DNA of 64,000 nucleotides, taken from Acidobacteriota bacterium. Lineage in GTDB: Bacteria; Acidobacteriota; Blastocatellia; Pyrinomonadales; Pyrinomonadaceae. Positions within the stretch are counted from its first letter, which is position 1, and the number at the start of each line of letters is the position of its first letter. Below the pieces are notes generated by a model, which worked only from the letters and a program-made list of their open reading frames with translations, ran no database searches and was not told the DNA's origin. Below are positions 25,461-33,577 of the stretch, one piece after another. Location of the stretch: positions 1-64,000 of the forward strand of contig JAHBSG010000013.1 of NCBI GenBank assembly GCA_019639235.1. Direction: 5' to 3'. Made by a program: the position numbers and the translations under genes.

Positions 25461-25533
25461 TTGATCGCGTAGCTGTGGCTACAAAAGGGATTCTACTGAT
25501 AAAGACTTTGAGTTTCCGGCAAGTTTGAAAAAC

Positions 25534-25884
25534 TCATTCCGGCAGCCGGAAAAAGCGAAACGGCCGCCCGCCCGGGCCGGCACCGTTCGGCTGCTCCCGC
25601 GTTTCGAGGATCTGCTTTTCAATAACCATTTCGGCGACAAGCTGCTCGATCTCGGCCCGCGATAAGCACGTCACCCGCTCCATTTCGTCAATCTTGCGGT
25701 TGCCGGCCTCGATCGCCTTGATGATCAGCCGCTTTTTCTGCGGTTTGCCCCAAAGATAATAAGTTTTGATCGTCCGGATCGCTCGGAGCAATGCATTCCG
25801 GCCGGCCGATCGCGGCGGAAACTCTTCCGCCTCAATCGCGAGCCGCTTTACTAATTCGATCGCATGTTCGCGGAGATCATCCAT
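25534..25884 (-). CDS. Winged-helix-like hypothetical protein of the element
   Basis: A 116-residue protein with a helical N-terminus (MDDLREHAIELVKRLAIEAE) and a C-terminal winged-helix pattern (MERVTCLSRAEIEQLVAEMV, then IEKQILETREQ and a beta hairpin GGRPFRFFRLPE). Not recognised further. A small-terminase or regulator role is possible but there is no terminase large subunit nearby to support it. Confidence 0.65.
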   Translation of the reverse strand: MDDLREHAIELVKRLAIEAEEFPPRSAGRNALLRAIRTIKTYYLWGKPQKKRLIIKAIEAGNRKIDEMERVTCLSRAEIEQLVAEMVIEKQILETREQPNGAGPGGRPFRFFRLPE

Positions 25885-26041
25885 TCCGATGATGATGATT
25901 TACAAAATTCTTTTCGAGTTACTGAGCAAGCGCGGTCGTGCGATACCCGCGGGCGGCGAGGGGCCGGGAAGGACCCGCGGCTAATTCGGTCGATGATGAT
26001 GAAACAACATCGCCGCCGGGCCGCCTGGCTGCCGGGCCGGT

Positions 26042-26350
26042 TCAATTCACCGGCTTATTCGACCAGTCAAATTTTGCCGGGTCGAACTGATCGCGAAACC
26101 GCTGCAACCGTTCGGCTCGGGTTTGATCTCGCTTCTGCAGTCCCAATCTGCTGCGAAGCGAGTTCTCAATCTGATCACCGAGATCCAGATTGAGCTGCTC
26201 GATCGCATTCATCAGCGGTTCGGGTTGCACCCCGACCGATTCCAAAAGCGTCTGCGTCAGGAAGCAATTCACAACCAATAACGCCCGTATATCAGCCGCC
26301 TGTTCGCATAGCACCTCGATCACCGCATTGTCATTCATTTGCATGTTCAA
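26042..26350 (-). CDS. Hypothetical protein of the element
   Basis: A 102-residue helical protein (VIEVLCEQAADIRALLVVNC; PLMNAIEQLNLDLGDQIENS) ending in an Arg-rich helix (RAERLQRFRDQFDP). It lies 6 bp after the previous gene's stop, so it is part of a tight operon. Unknown function. Confidence 0.6.
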   Translation of the reverse strand: MNMQMNDNAVIEVLCEQAADIRALLVVNCFLTQTLLESVGVQPEPLMNAIEQLNLDLGDQIENSLRSRLGLQKRDQTRAERLQRFRDQFDPAKFDWSNKPVN

Positions 26351-26356
26351 TCTCCG

Positions 26357-26704
26357 TCAATTCGTGAGTATCGTTGCATTTAAGAGGTCGTCGTCGCCCT
26401 GGCCGTCGATTGGAACCTGATAGACGATAGGCTCTTCGGTAGATGGAATGAGTCGGCCGGCATACTGACCAATCGCTGCATAGAAAGCGAGCGGCCAGGG
26501 ATCGATTGCAAACTCATGCCGGAGCCAGCCATCAGCCGGCGGCCAGTGTTTGTAAAATTCATTCCGTGCCTTAACTACCGCCTCGGCCATGTTCGCGGCA
26601 ATCACAAGCATTGGCCTGTGTCTGATCTCTCCCTGATCGGCAACGCAGTTCGGCCCGGCCACAGTAACGCCCGAGATGGAGTAAAGAAAAACTGGTTCAG
26701 TCAT
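26357..26704 (-). CDS. Hypothetical protein of the element
   Basis: A 115-residue protein (MTEPVFLYSISGVTVAGPNC) with no recognised family. Its start overlaps the stop of the initiator gene by 8 bp (26697-26704), indicating translational coupling within the minus-strand operon. Confidence 0.6.
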   Translation of the reverse strand: MTEPVFLYSISGVTVAGPNCVADQGEIRHRPMLVIAANMAEAVVKARNEFYKHWPPADGWLRHEFAIDPWPLAFYAAIGQYAGRLIPSTEEPIVYQVPIDGQGDDDLLNATILTN

Positions 26705-27380
26705 TTGGCCTCCAAGTGATTTTTGCGTCCGGTATTCCCGCCGCTTTTAGAGCTGTCGCAGTTAGCTCAGCATAATTGCGAGAGATCCAATCGGCTGTGA
26801 GTTTGTTTGCAAGAATTTCCAGCCGGTCTGGTCCGATCGCAATCGGCACCAAACTTTCGAACCATTGCTCAAAGTAAGCTGGGCTCGGAATGTCGTTTCG
26901 AACGCTGTCGATAAATGCCTTCCAGATCTCCGTTTCCGTTGCGGAAAGTTTTGAAGTTGCCGGTTCCTTAATCGGTTCAAGAAAAGGTTTTATAAGGTGC
27001 ATGGACTGAGAGTCTATTTTCTCCGCCCCGCGAGTCTCTTTTTCCCGTCCTGAGCGTCCGTTTTTCTCTGGCATAAAGGGACTGCTTGTCTGTTTAATAA
27101 ATGGACTGTCTGTCTCTTTTTGTCGAAAGCGGAACATTGCAGTTTTGCCCGGTCGTCCCCGTTTGGGGACGTTGTGAAATTCAAGGATCGGGTCCAATTT
27201 TTGTAGGGCTCGGGAAACCGTTTTTTCCGAAAATCCGGTAAGCCGGGCAATTCGCCTTTGCCCAGGGAAGCACTCTCCGAGCCGGTTCGCATGCTCGGCG
27301 ATGCACAGAGCGACAAGCTTCTCAACCGGTCCTAGATCGGCTGCCCAAACCAAGTCTCGCCACGGCCGCGAATTATCCAA
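26697..27380 (-). CDS. Replication initiator-like protein: HTH plus DnaA N-terminal-like domain
   Basis: The 227-residue protein has an N-terminal helix-turn-helix of the phage replication type (LVALCIAEHANRLGECFPGQ, RRIARLTGFSEKTVSRALQK) and a C-terminal domain resembling DnaA domain I (IWKAFIDSVRNDIPSPAYFE, WFESLVPIAI, then ILANKLTADWISRNYAELTA). DnaA domain I recruits DnaB helicase and other partners, so the combination suggests origin recognition plus host helicase loading. It lacks an ATPase. The linker between the domains is low complexity. Confidence 0.72.
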   Translation of the reverse strand: MDNSRPWRDLVWAADLGPVEKLVALCIAEHANRLGECFPGQRRIARLTGFSEKTVSRALQKLDPILEFHNVPKRGRPGKTAMFRFRQKETDSPFIKQTSSPFMPEKNGRSGREKETRGAEKIDSQSMHLIKPFLEPIKEPATSKLSATETEIWKAFIDSVRNDIPSPAYFEQWFESLVPIAIGPDRLEILANKLTADWISRNYAELTATALKAAGIPDAKITWRPND

Positions 27381-27441
27381 GATTGCCCCTCCATTGGAAG
27401 GCGGCGAGCATTGAAAAAATGCCCGCCGGTCGTGCGGTTTT

Positions 27442-27473
27442 TTGGCAAGCTGGCAGAAAAAATATGGTATGAT
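27442..27473 (+). promoter_or_regulatory. Candidate promoter of the plus-strand small RNA
   Basis: TGGTATGAT (27465-27473) is a good extended -10; TTGGCA at 27442-27447 is a possible -35 with a long 20-bp spacer. It points away from the element's operons and is followed 50 bp later by a terminator. Confidence 0.4.
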
Positions 27474-27479
27474 TTACTC

Positions 27480-27550
27480 GCACCTTGAACTCGACAACGG
27501 CCTCCTAAACCGTTGGACTGGCCCGCTTCTCAAGAGCGGGCTTTTACTTT
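27480..27550 (+). ncRNA. Candidate small RNA with an anti-Shine-Dalgarno hairpin loop
   Basis: About 70 nt between an extended -10 and a Rho-independent terminator. The first hairpin is CAACGG (27495-27500) / CCGTTG (27510-27515) with loop CCTCCTAAA, exposing CCUCCU, complementary to ribosome binding sites. The second hairpin is the terminator GCCCGCT / AGCGGGC with TTTTACTTT. It is the only plus-strand transcript predicted in the element. Confidence 0.45.
27521..27550 (+). terminator. Terminator of the candidate small RNA
   Basis: Seven-bp stem GCCCGCT (27521-27527) / AGCGGGC (27535-27541), loop TCTCAAG, then TTTTACTTT. Confidence 0.75.
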
Positions 27551-27759
27551 CGCCCCGCGGCCTTCGAAAGAATCATTCTGGAGCGGAGCATCCGCTCGAA
27601 AACAACGCCGACGCCGGCATCATCAAGCTTATCAAGCGGCACCGCCGGCAGCCCGCAAAGCTCGTGGAACCGGGCCTGCTCCGCCTCGTCCCAGCCGATC
27701 CGCCAATAAACGCCCTGCACCCGCAGCCGCTCGATCGCTGCGTCCCTGATCTGGTTCAT
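27544..27759 (-). CDS. Small hypothetical protein of the element
   Basis: A 71-residue protein (MNQIRDAAIERLRVQGVYWR) with no recognised family. It lies 18 bp downstream of the first Xis-like gene. Its 3' end overlaps the candidate small RNA terminator on the other strand. Confidence 0.55.
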   Translation of the reverse strand: MNQIRDAAIERLRVQGVYWRIGWDEAEQARFHELCGLPAVPLDKLDDAGVGVVFERMLRSRMILSKAAGRK

Positions 27760-27776
27760 ACGCCCTCGCTGCGGAG

Positions 27777-27983
27777 CTAAGTCTTCGATTTATTCGGCTG
27801 GTGCCGTGCCTTGCCACGTTCGTTGCTTTCGATGTAAGCCTGAAGATCGCTCGGGCGATATTTCACGGAATTGCCGACGCGAATATAAGTGATCTCGCCG
27901 GCCTTTTGCAGCCGCCATAGCGTGGACGGGTTGATGTCTAAAATCTTTGCCGCCTTTTTCGGCGGGAGCAAGTTTTCCAGCAT
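27777..27983 (-). CDS. Excisionase-like HTH protein (HTH_17 type), copy 1
   Basis: A 68-residue MerR-like winged helix: PPKKAAKILDINPSTLWRLQ, then KAGEITYIRVGNSVKYRPSD and LQAYIES. This is the HTH_17/Xis family that directs excision or represses promoters. The second copy (28319-28555) has the same architecture, including an RGxARHQP tail (GKARHQPNK here, GQARHQPAK there), so the two are paralogues. Confidence 0.85.
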   Translation of the reverse strand: MLENLLPPKKAAKILDINPSTLWRLQKAGEITYIRVGNSVKYRPSDLQAYIESNERGKARHQPNKSKT

Positions 27984-28118
27984 TTTGTAAATCTCCTTTT
28001 AGTTGCCGACCGTCTTGGTCGAATTGCAAATCTAGGAAACTTTGACCAAGGTTGTTTTTCTGCACTATAAAACCCCTTGCATTTGTCTTTAGTCGCGATA
28101 AGTGTTGTGTTTCCAATG

Positions 28119-28146
28119 GTGGACGGCCTTTTTGTTAGCCGTCCAC
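28119..28146. other. Inverted repeat GTGGACGGC/GCCGTCCAC in the 335-bp gap
   Basis: A perfect 9-bp stem with a 10-base loop, lying in the 335-bp stretch (27984-28318) between the two Xis-like genes. The gap is A+T-rich and has no convincing gene. The repeat could be a regulator site or hairpin upstream of the first Xis-like gene. Confidence 0.5.
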
Positions 28147-28318
28147 TTGTGTGGATTGCAAAACGTTTCAAGTTTTATGTTTCTTAGAAGTCATTGAGAG
28201 TCAATAATTTGCGGAGCCTGACGTGGATTTTTACGCCTGAGAGAGTTTTATAGTCGAAAAAAAGAACTATTTTTCCAAGAAAAATCACAACTCTGCTAAG
28301 GCCCTGCAAAACAAAGAC

Positions 28319-28555
28319 TTAGCGAGCCCTGGTTTTTTCAGAACTCTTTTCTATGATTCGAGGTTTTGCGGGTTGATGCCGAGCCTGGCCGCGAACGCCC
28401 CCCTCAATGAACGCCTCAAGATCGGTCTGCCTGTAACGGATTGCGTTGCCGATTCGCACGTAGGTCAATAGACCTTGATTTTGAAATCGCCAGAGTGACG
28501 TGCGATGAACTTTTAAGATTTTTGCGGCCTCGGCCGGAGTCAGTAATGCTTCCAT
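28319..28555 (-). CDS. Excisionase-like HTH protein (HTH_17 type), copy 2
   Basis: I chose the ATG at 28553-28555 because GTGGAG lies 9 nt upstream; an earlier ATG would add 12 residues. The 78-residue product reads MEALLTPAEAAKILKVHRTS, LWRFQNQGLLTYVRIGNAIR, YRQTDLEAFIEGG. It is a paralogue of the protein at 27777-27983. Two Xis-like proteins in one small element may divide excision and repression. Confidence 0.83.
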   Translation of the reverse strand: MEALLTPAEAAKILKVHRTSLWRFQNQGLLTYVRIGNAIRYRQTDLEAFIEGGVRGQARHQPAKPRIIEKSSEKTRAR

Positions 28556-28735
28556 TCGATATTGCTCCACGTTGATATTTTGCAGTTGCAAATCACAACC
28601 AGAATATCTACATCGCAGTGAATTAATTCTCGGTGTCGGAAAAATTAGCTGTCGGTGTATTTCGTGCTTGAACTATTGCAAATAGGCGGTTTTGGTATTA
28701 GGAACTGATCGGGACAGAAGGCCAGTCATCATCAA

Positions 28736-28799
28736 ATGCCGCTTTTCGCGGCAATATTCAAAAAGGCCGCAATCCCCCAAAAAGACAAGAGTTGCGGCC
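28736..28799 (-). terminator. Terminator(s) after the ImmA/integrase genes
   Basis: On the minus strand GGCCGCAA (28799-28792) pairs with TTGCGGCC (28772-28765) and is followed by TTTTTGAAT. A second hairpin TGCCGC/GCGGCA lies just beyond (28737-28754). They separate the integrase-ImmA unit from the Xis-like genes. Confidence 0.7.
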
Positions 28800-28826
28800 G
28801 TTCTGAATTTTTCCGAAAACTTTTTT

Positions 28827-29210
28827 CTAATTCGCGAAAAAGATTTTGACTGGCTTTTGAGCGAGTCCTGGTTTGGCTATTGAGTGGCCCGTTGCAAGTG
28901 TCGCAAAAAGATCAGCCTCGGCCTCTTCCTCGGGACTGCAGCGAGCATGGTCGCAGAAATAATGCCCGAGTTCGTGGAACATCTGAAAGCAGCGATCGCG
29001 GCCTTTCGCTTGCCGTGAGAGTCCGATCACCGTGGCACCGCCGCCGGCAGCCGATGGTTTTAGAATGAAGCTCCGGGCAGAGCTAATTTCTTCGACAATG
29101 ATATTGTCGATCTGGCAAATCCGGTAGAAGTCTTCCAGGCCGAGCGGCCGGTCGCCGGTCCCGAGATGGGTGCGAATCGCTGAGATGATCGCGTTGATTC
29201 TTTCGTGCAT
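28827..29210 (-). CDS. ImmA/IrrE family metallopeptidase
   Basis: A 127-residue zinc peptidase with the HELGH motif (CFQMFHELGHYFCDHARC) and a downstream Glu-rich stretch (SPEEEAEADLFATLA) that supplies the third ligand. ImmA-type peptidases cleave phage or ICE repressors to induce the element. No XRE-type repressor is seen in the element, so its target may be a Xis-like protein or a helper repressor. It sits 13 bp downstream of the integrase stop on the same strand... the integrase being transcribed first. Confidence 0.88.
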   Translation of the reverse strand: MHERINAIISAIRTHLGTGDRPLGLEDFYRICQIDNIIVEEISSARSFILKPSAAGGGATVIGLSRQAKGRDRCFQMFHELGHYFCDHARCSPEEEAEADLFATLATGHSIAKPGLAQKPVKIFFAN

Positions 29211-29223
29211 GCCTTTTTAGCCG

Positions 29224-30462
29224 CTAGTTCGCCGGTCCCTCAAGGTTTTGAATTCGCCGGTCGTTTGCCGCGTTGATTGCGTCGCGAACCGTTTGAACGA
29301 TTTCCGAGTCCGCCGCGGTGTAGATCTTCGCGGTCGTTTCCGTCCGGGCATGCCCGGCGATCTTGCCGGCGATCGCAAGCGGGACGTTTGCCATCTGCAT
29401 TCGGGTTATGGCCGTCCGTCTTAGATCGTGAAAGCGGAGATCCTCGAGCCCGGCAAGCTTCCGGGTCGTCGTCCAGGACCGCCGAAAGTCTTCGAAGGGA
29501 AACACCGGACCCGCGGCCGACTGGTTCGGCAAGCGTTGCAATTCGTCCTTCGTTCGTGTGCTCAAAGGGACCAGCCGCTCGGTTTGCGTTTTGGTGTGTT
29601 CGCCGAGCACCCTGATCTGGTCGTTTGTGAAGTCAATATCTTGCCATCGGAGCTTCATTATCTCCGTCTTGCGAAGGGCCGAATCGAGTGCGAGTAGAAT
29701 GATCGCCTTTAGATATTCGTTGTCCCGTTGCACCGTGAGCATTCCTCTCCGGGCTCCGCCCTTCGTTTTGTTGCCGGTCCATCGCTTCCAGGGAATAAGA
29801 CGTTCACCGCGGCAGCATTCGAGAAGCAAAGCTTCCTCGGCCTCCGAAAGAATCCGGTTTCGAGCTCGCTCTGCGTCGATATCGATCACCTTCACGCCGC
29901 GGAATATGTCATGAGTAACTAAGCCCTTCGCGAAGGCATCCTTCATTAGCCGCCGCATCGCGGCGAGTTCCCGGTTGATTGTCGTAAGACTTACCTTGCG
30001 AGAGCCCGGATTCTTTCCGCGTAGATCGCCCTTTTCATATCGCCATTTCTTGAATGCGATCAGTTCGTCCGGGCCGATGTTTGCGATCTTCATGTCGCCG
30101 AAAAACTCGCTGAGAATGTCCAGATGGCCGTGAATGTGCCTGTGCTGTTTTACGCCGTCGATCTTGCGGCCTTCGATGAAGACGGCCGGCTTATAGATCG
30201 TCAATTTCGCGGATTCGGCAAGCTCCCGGAATGTAAGCTTGTCGCCCTTGGCGACCTGGCCGCGGGTCGATTCATACCGGGCGATGATTGTCGGAATGGA
30301 ATCGGTCGCCGCTGCTTTCGAGTCAAAGGTTTTTCTGGCGAGAAGTTTCAGGCCGTCTGTAAGCGGGTCGCGGTGCCAGAATTTTACTTGCCAGCGAACC
30401 CGAGTTTTGCCGTTTCGCCCTTGGAGCGAGACCTTGAAAGGACCTCTTGCAACAACTCTCAT
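29224..30462 (-). CDS. int: Tyrosine recombinase / integrase
   Basis: The 412-residue protein has an N-terminal arm-binding and SAM-like domain (FGDMKIANIGPDELIAFKKW) and a catalytic domain with Arg in DSALRKTEIMKLRW, HDLRRTAITRMQ (HxxR), GHARTETTAKIY (His and the nucleophile Tyr). It ends after about 25 more residues, as usual. It lies 145 bp from the tRNA-Thr gene whose 3' end is duplicated at the far end of the element. It is thus the enzyme of site-specific integration and excision. Confidence 0.95.
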   Translation of the reverse strand: MRVVARGPFKVSLQGRNGKTRVRWQVKFWHRDPLTDGLKLLARKTFDSKAAATDSIPTIIARYESTRGQVAKGDKLTFRELAESAKLTIYKPAVFIEGRKIDGVKQHRHIHGHLDILSEFFGDMKIANIGPDELIAFKKWRYEKGDLRGKNPGSRKVSLTTINRELAAMRRLMKDAFAKGLVTHDIFRGVKVIDIDAERARNRILSEAEEALLLECCRGERLIPWKRWTGNKTKGGARRGMLTVQRDNEYLKAIILLALDSALRKTEIMKLRWQDIDFTNDQIRVLGEHTKTQTERLVPLSTRTKDELQRLPNQSAAGPVFPFEDFRRSWTTTRKLAGLEDLRFHDLRRTAITRMQMANVPLAIAGKIAGHARTETTAKIYTAADSEIVQTVRDAINAANDRRIQNLEGPAN

Positions 30463-30607
30463 TTCTCATTCCTCCGCGTGTGTGTTACCCATGTGTTACC
30501 CAAATGAGTGCAATTCACGCGAAAAAGATAGCATTATATGCAATGAGATGCAATAGCCAAGATATTGATATTATTCAGCAAATACGGGCTCTCGACCTTA
30601 TTTTTAT

Positions 30608-30683
<76 letters not shown>

Positions 30684-30995
30684 CCGGAGAAGCGAGTCTG
30701 GCGGGCGAACGGAAATAGTAGCAAATGGCGGGATTGGTGGGCAAGGGGCGTGAAAGGGGGAAAGGGGGAAAGGAGAAGAGGAGAAGGGGAGAAGGGGAGA
30801 GGGGGGATTTGGGATGGATGGGTGTTTAACTGTGAAAAAAGATGTTGACTCATTGGGCGGTCGAGGAATACAATTATGTATGCCCATCGGTTCGGCGGGG
30901 TGAATGCCTTTTCTGCCGGGCCGGGCGAGTTTCTGCTTCGGGTTTCCCACGAACGCTTTCCGAACCAACCCATATCTCTTCAAAAGGAGTCTATC
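30684..30995. other. Intergenic region with solo purine-rich repeat
   Basis: This 312-bp gap has no convincing gene. It holds a GA/G-rich stretch at about 30741-30812 whose core (about 30768-30791) matches the arms around the four-helix-bundle cassette at 3399-3425, and the SD (AAAGGAG) of the next gene at its end. Confidence 0.7.
30741..30812 (+). repeat. Solo purine-rich repeat (same family as 3399-3425)
   Basis: GA-rich tract with the core AAAGGAGAAGAGGAGAAGGG, nearly identical to the cassette arms 27 kb away, here without a partner arm or gene. Confidence 0.7.
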
Positions 30996-31937
30996 GTGAT
31001 CACAAAAAAGTTTGCTCTTTCTAGTCTCGCTCTTTCGTTCATGGTCATCTTGTCGGCTGCAACGGCGTTCGCTCAGAATGACGGCCGCACATGGACCTAT
31101 GCCGAACGCAATAACGTTTACTGTGCCGGTTATGTGCAGAAATCGCCGATCGATACGGAGCGGCGGCTGATCGGCGCGGTCGGTGAGGCCGATCAGTATA
31201 TCTATTCGGAAAATAACGAAGTTTACGTAAATGTCGGCGCGAACCGCGGCGTTAAGGTTGGCGACATGATGGCGGTCGTGCGGCCGAAGGGCCAGGTCCG
31301 CACAAAGTGGAGCAACAAGGGCGACCTTGGCTTTTATGTGCAAGAGGTCGGTGCGGTCGAGGTGATCCGCGTCAAGAGCGACCACTCGATCGCCCGCATC
31401 AAGACGTCCTGCGACAACTTCCTGCTCGGCGATCTAGTGCAGCCCTGGCAGGAACGGACGAGCCCTTCGTTCACCAGGCGGCCGGCGTTTGACCGGTTTG
31501 CCGATCCGAGCGGAAAGGCGATGGGCCGGCTCTTCATGGCCCGCGACGGCCAGGAGATGGTGACCCGCGACCAGATCGTTTACGTCGATCTCGGGGCGGA
31601 AGATAACGTCCGCGTCGGCGATATGCTTACGGTATTTCGTCCGCTCGGCACTGGCAACATCGAGCCCGGCCCGCCGTCGGCTGTCATCGCCCGCGACTAT
31701 GGCTTCCAGAGCGAGGTTTACCGCGGCGGCAAGTTCTCGAACCAGTCCTCGCGAAAGAAAGGCAGCGAAGCGAAGGGCCGACAGGTAAGCAACAAGGGTG
31801 CAAAGGAAGGGCGTCCGGCGATTCGCAAGGTGGTCGGCGAGGCCGTTGTGCTTAATGTGAAGGAGCGGACGGCGACCGTCGTGATCACCCGCACGGCGGG
31901 CGAGATCCACACGGGCGATTGGGTCGAGGTTCAGTAA
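30996..31937 (+). CDS. Secreted hypothetical protein with FlgT/SH3-like repeats
   Basis: The GTG at 30996 has AAAGGAG seven bases upstream. The 313-residue product has a signal peptide (ALSFMVILSAATAFAQ) and two related beta modules around VYVNVGANRGVKVGDMMAVV and VYVDLGAEDNVRVGDMLTVF, each with the V-x-x-G-D-x-(M/L)-x-V pattern seen in FlgT-C/SH3-like folds, and a third in AGEIHTGDWVEVQ. A basic linker lies before the last module. It is probably periplasmic; no flagellar genes are nearby, so the role is unknown. Confidence 0.78.
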   Translation: MITKKFALSSLALSFMVILSAATAFAQNDGRTWTYAERNNVYCAGYVQKSPIDTERRLIGAVGEADQYIYSENNEVYVNVGANRGVKVGDMMAVVRPKGQVRTKWSNKGDLGFYVQEVGAVEVIRVKSDHSIARIKTSCDNFLLGDLVQPWQERTSPSFTRRPAFDRFADPSGKAMGRLFMARDGQEMVTRDQIVYVDLGAEDNVRVGDMLTVFRPLGTGNIEPGPPSAVIARDYGFQSEVYRGGKFSNQSSRKKGSEAKGRQVSNKGAKEGRPAIRKVVGEAVVLNVKERTATVVITRTAGEIHTGDWVEVQ

Positions 31938-31973
31938 CCCGCCCCGCGATCGCGATAACTTCGGGCCGGTGCC

Positions 31974-32675
31974 TTAGCGGGCATCGGCCTTTTCGGCGCC
32001 GTCGGCCTCGCCTTTTTTCTTGAAAAAGTAGGAAAGATAGTCGTAGAGCGACCAGACTGCCATCGCGACCGAGACCCAAAGGGCTCCGCGGCCGATCAGG
32101 TAACCGAAGACCTTCCAGTCGTTCGAGGTAAGCGAGAGCTGGCTGAGATTTGCGAAGGCGGTGCGGACCTCGGCGACCTCCCAGAACGTCAAGAAAGGAT
32201 AATCGAGCCCGAAGTTCGAGACGGGCGGTTTGCCGGTCGCGGCGGCGACGAGCAGGGCGACGATGGCCACGCTCTGTGCCCACATTTTTATCTTTCCGGA
32301 GGCTTGGGCTTGGATGATGATGCCTTCGGCGGCGGCAACCGAGCGAAGCCCGGTTACGATGAACTCGCGGCCGAGAATGACGACGACGGCCCACGAAGGC
32401 GCGAGCTGCTTCTCGACCAAAACGATCAGAGCGGCCGAGACGAGGAGCTTATCGGCGATGGGATCGAGGAATTTTCCGAGCGTTGAGACCTGATTGCGGC
32501 TGCGGGCGAGGTGGCCATCGAGGATGTCGGTCAGCACCGCGATCAGGAAAATAACGATCGCGAGTGCGTAGCCGCTGATGCCGAGCACGCGCTCGGCCAT
32601 CGGCGTCAAAAGGGCCACGACCAGCAGCGGCACAAAAAGAATTCGCCCGAGCGTAAGATAATTCGGCAGATTCAC
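31974..32675 (-). CDS. pgsA: CDP-diacylglycerol-glycerol-3-phosphate phosphatidyltransferase PgsA
   Basis: The 233-residue membrane protein has the CDP-alcohol phosphotransferase signature in DILDGHLARSRNQVSTLGKF followed by LDPIADK (DG..AR...G...D...D) and several hydrophobic helices. PgsA makes phosphatidylglycerol phosphate in the cytoplasmic membrane. The start is a GTG (32673-32675) with no SD and TACACT ten bases upstream. The C-terminus after about residue 180 is longer than usual and ends in a charged tail (KKKGEADGAEKADAR). Confidence 0.92.
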   Translation of the reverse strand: MNLPNYLTLGRILFVPLLVVALLTPMAERVLGISGYALAIVIFLIAVLTDILDGHLARSRNQVSTLGKFLDPIADKLLVSAALIVLVEKQLAPSWAVVVILGREFIVTGLRSVAAAEGIIIQAQASGKIKMWAQSVAIVALLVAAATGKPPVSNFGLDYPFLTFWEVAEVRTAFANLSQLSLTSNDWKVFGYLIGRGALWVSVAMAVWSLYDYLSYFFKKKGEADGAEKADAR

Positions 32676-32836
32676 GGCTAAAGAGAGTGTAAGCCGACCC
32701 CGAATTTACTTCAACTCGCCGCCGTGATCCTTTCATTCGATTCGTCGCCAAACCTATTTGCTCAGCATTCAAACCAAAAAAGAGAGTGCAAGTTCGCACT
32801 CTCTTTCCGGGCTCGGTTGCTTGTTATCTAATGGAC

Positions 32837-33577
32837 TTAATTTTCCGGGCAGCCTTGCGGGGCGGGGGAAGAAGGTGTGCAGTTTGAGCCGGAACCGCCG
32901 CCTCCGCATCCCATCGTGCACGTAACGCAATTCAGTGACGGAGAAGCATTATTACATGCAACGCACAATGTGCCTTGGCATAGCCCGTCGCACGAACCTG
33001 TAAACCACTGACAATCGATCAGATTATTCTGGCTGCATGCGAGCGAGCGAGCGATCACTGCTGTTGTGGGAACATCTCGTATCGGGAGAACTACCGAAAA
33101 CTCCTGGTCGGTGCTTGAGAGCCCCTTCACAAGAATTCGAACTGCCGATGCATTTTCCGGGATTCGGGTAATTATCTCGCGATTTGCGACCGAACCATTA
33201 GCGTTTCTGACAAGCGAGTCGGAGCGTGGAGATTTGATCGTTGCCCGGCTTCCAACTTCGACCAGGCTGCTGTTTCCCTTGTCGTCGGTCTTCGACGCGA
33301 GCGGTTGTGCGACGAATTCCAAAGGCGGCAGGGAAACAAGCGATTCACCGACAAAAATCGAAAGGTCTAACGAAACCCCTATCGTTTGATACCTGGAAAC
33401 GCCAAAACCAACGATCAACTGGTTGGCATCAATACCGTTGCCGGTGACTTTTTGTCGTTTTTCGATGAAATTGATCGCTGCCCGTTCTGAAGACTTGGGG
33501 TCCTGTGCAAGTGAGTCAACTGCTGATAAACAAAAAACAAGCGAAAGCGTGGCGAGAACAAGTGGTCTGATCTTCAT
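32837..33577 (-). CDS. Secreted protein with Cys-rich C-terminus
   Basis: The ATG at 33575-33577 has GGAGG four bases upstream. The 246-residue product has a signal peptide (LATLSLVFCLSAVDSLAQ), a beta-rich middle (FGVSRYQTIGVSLDLSIFVG) and a C-terminal 65 residues with about eleven cysteines (GSCDGLCQGTLCVACNN, NCVTCTMGCGGGG). The CVTCT motif is shared with the small secreted peptide at 1758-2006. No family is recognised. Disulfide-stabilised extracellular function is inferred. Confidence 0.78.
   Translation of the reverse strand: MKIRPLVLATLSLVFCLSAVDSLAQDPKSSERAAINFIEKRQKVTGNGIDANQLIVGFGVSRYQTIGVSLDLSIFVGESLVSLPPLEFVAQPLASKTDDKGNSSLVEVGSRATIKSPRSDSLVRNANGSVANREIITRIPENASAVRILVKGLSSTDQEFSVVLPIRDVPTTAVIARSLACSQNNLIDCQWFTGSCDGLCQGTLCVACNNASPSLNCVTCTMGCGGGGSGSNCTPSSPAPQGCPEN

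Noticed and set aside
27442..27780. 112-codon plus-strand protein gene
   Set aside because: Overlaps an opposing gene and the terminator of the candidate small RNA; no SD before its first start codon.
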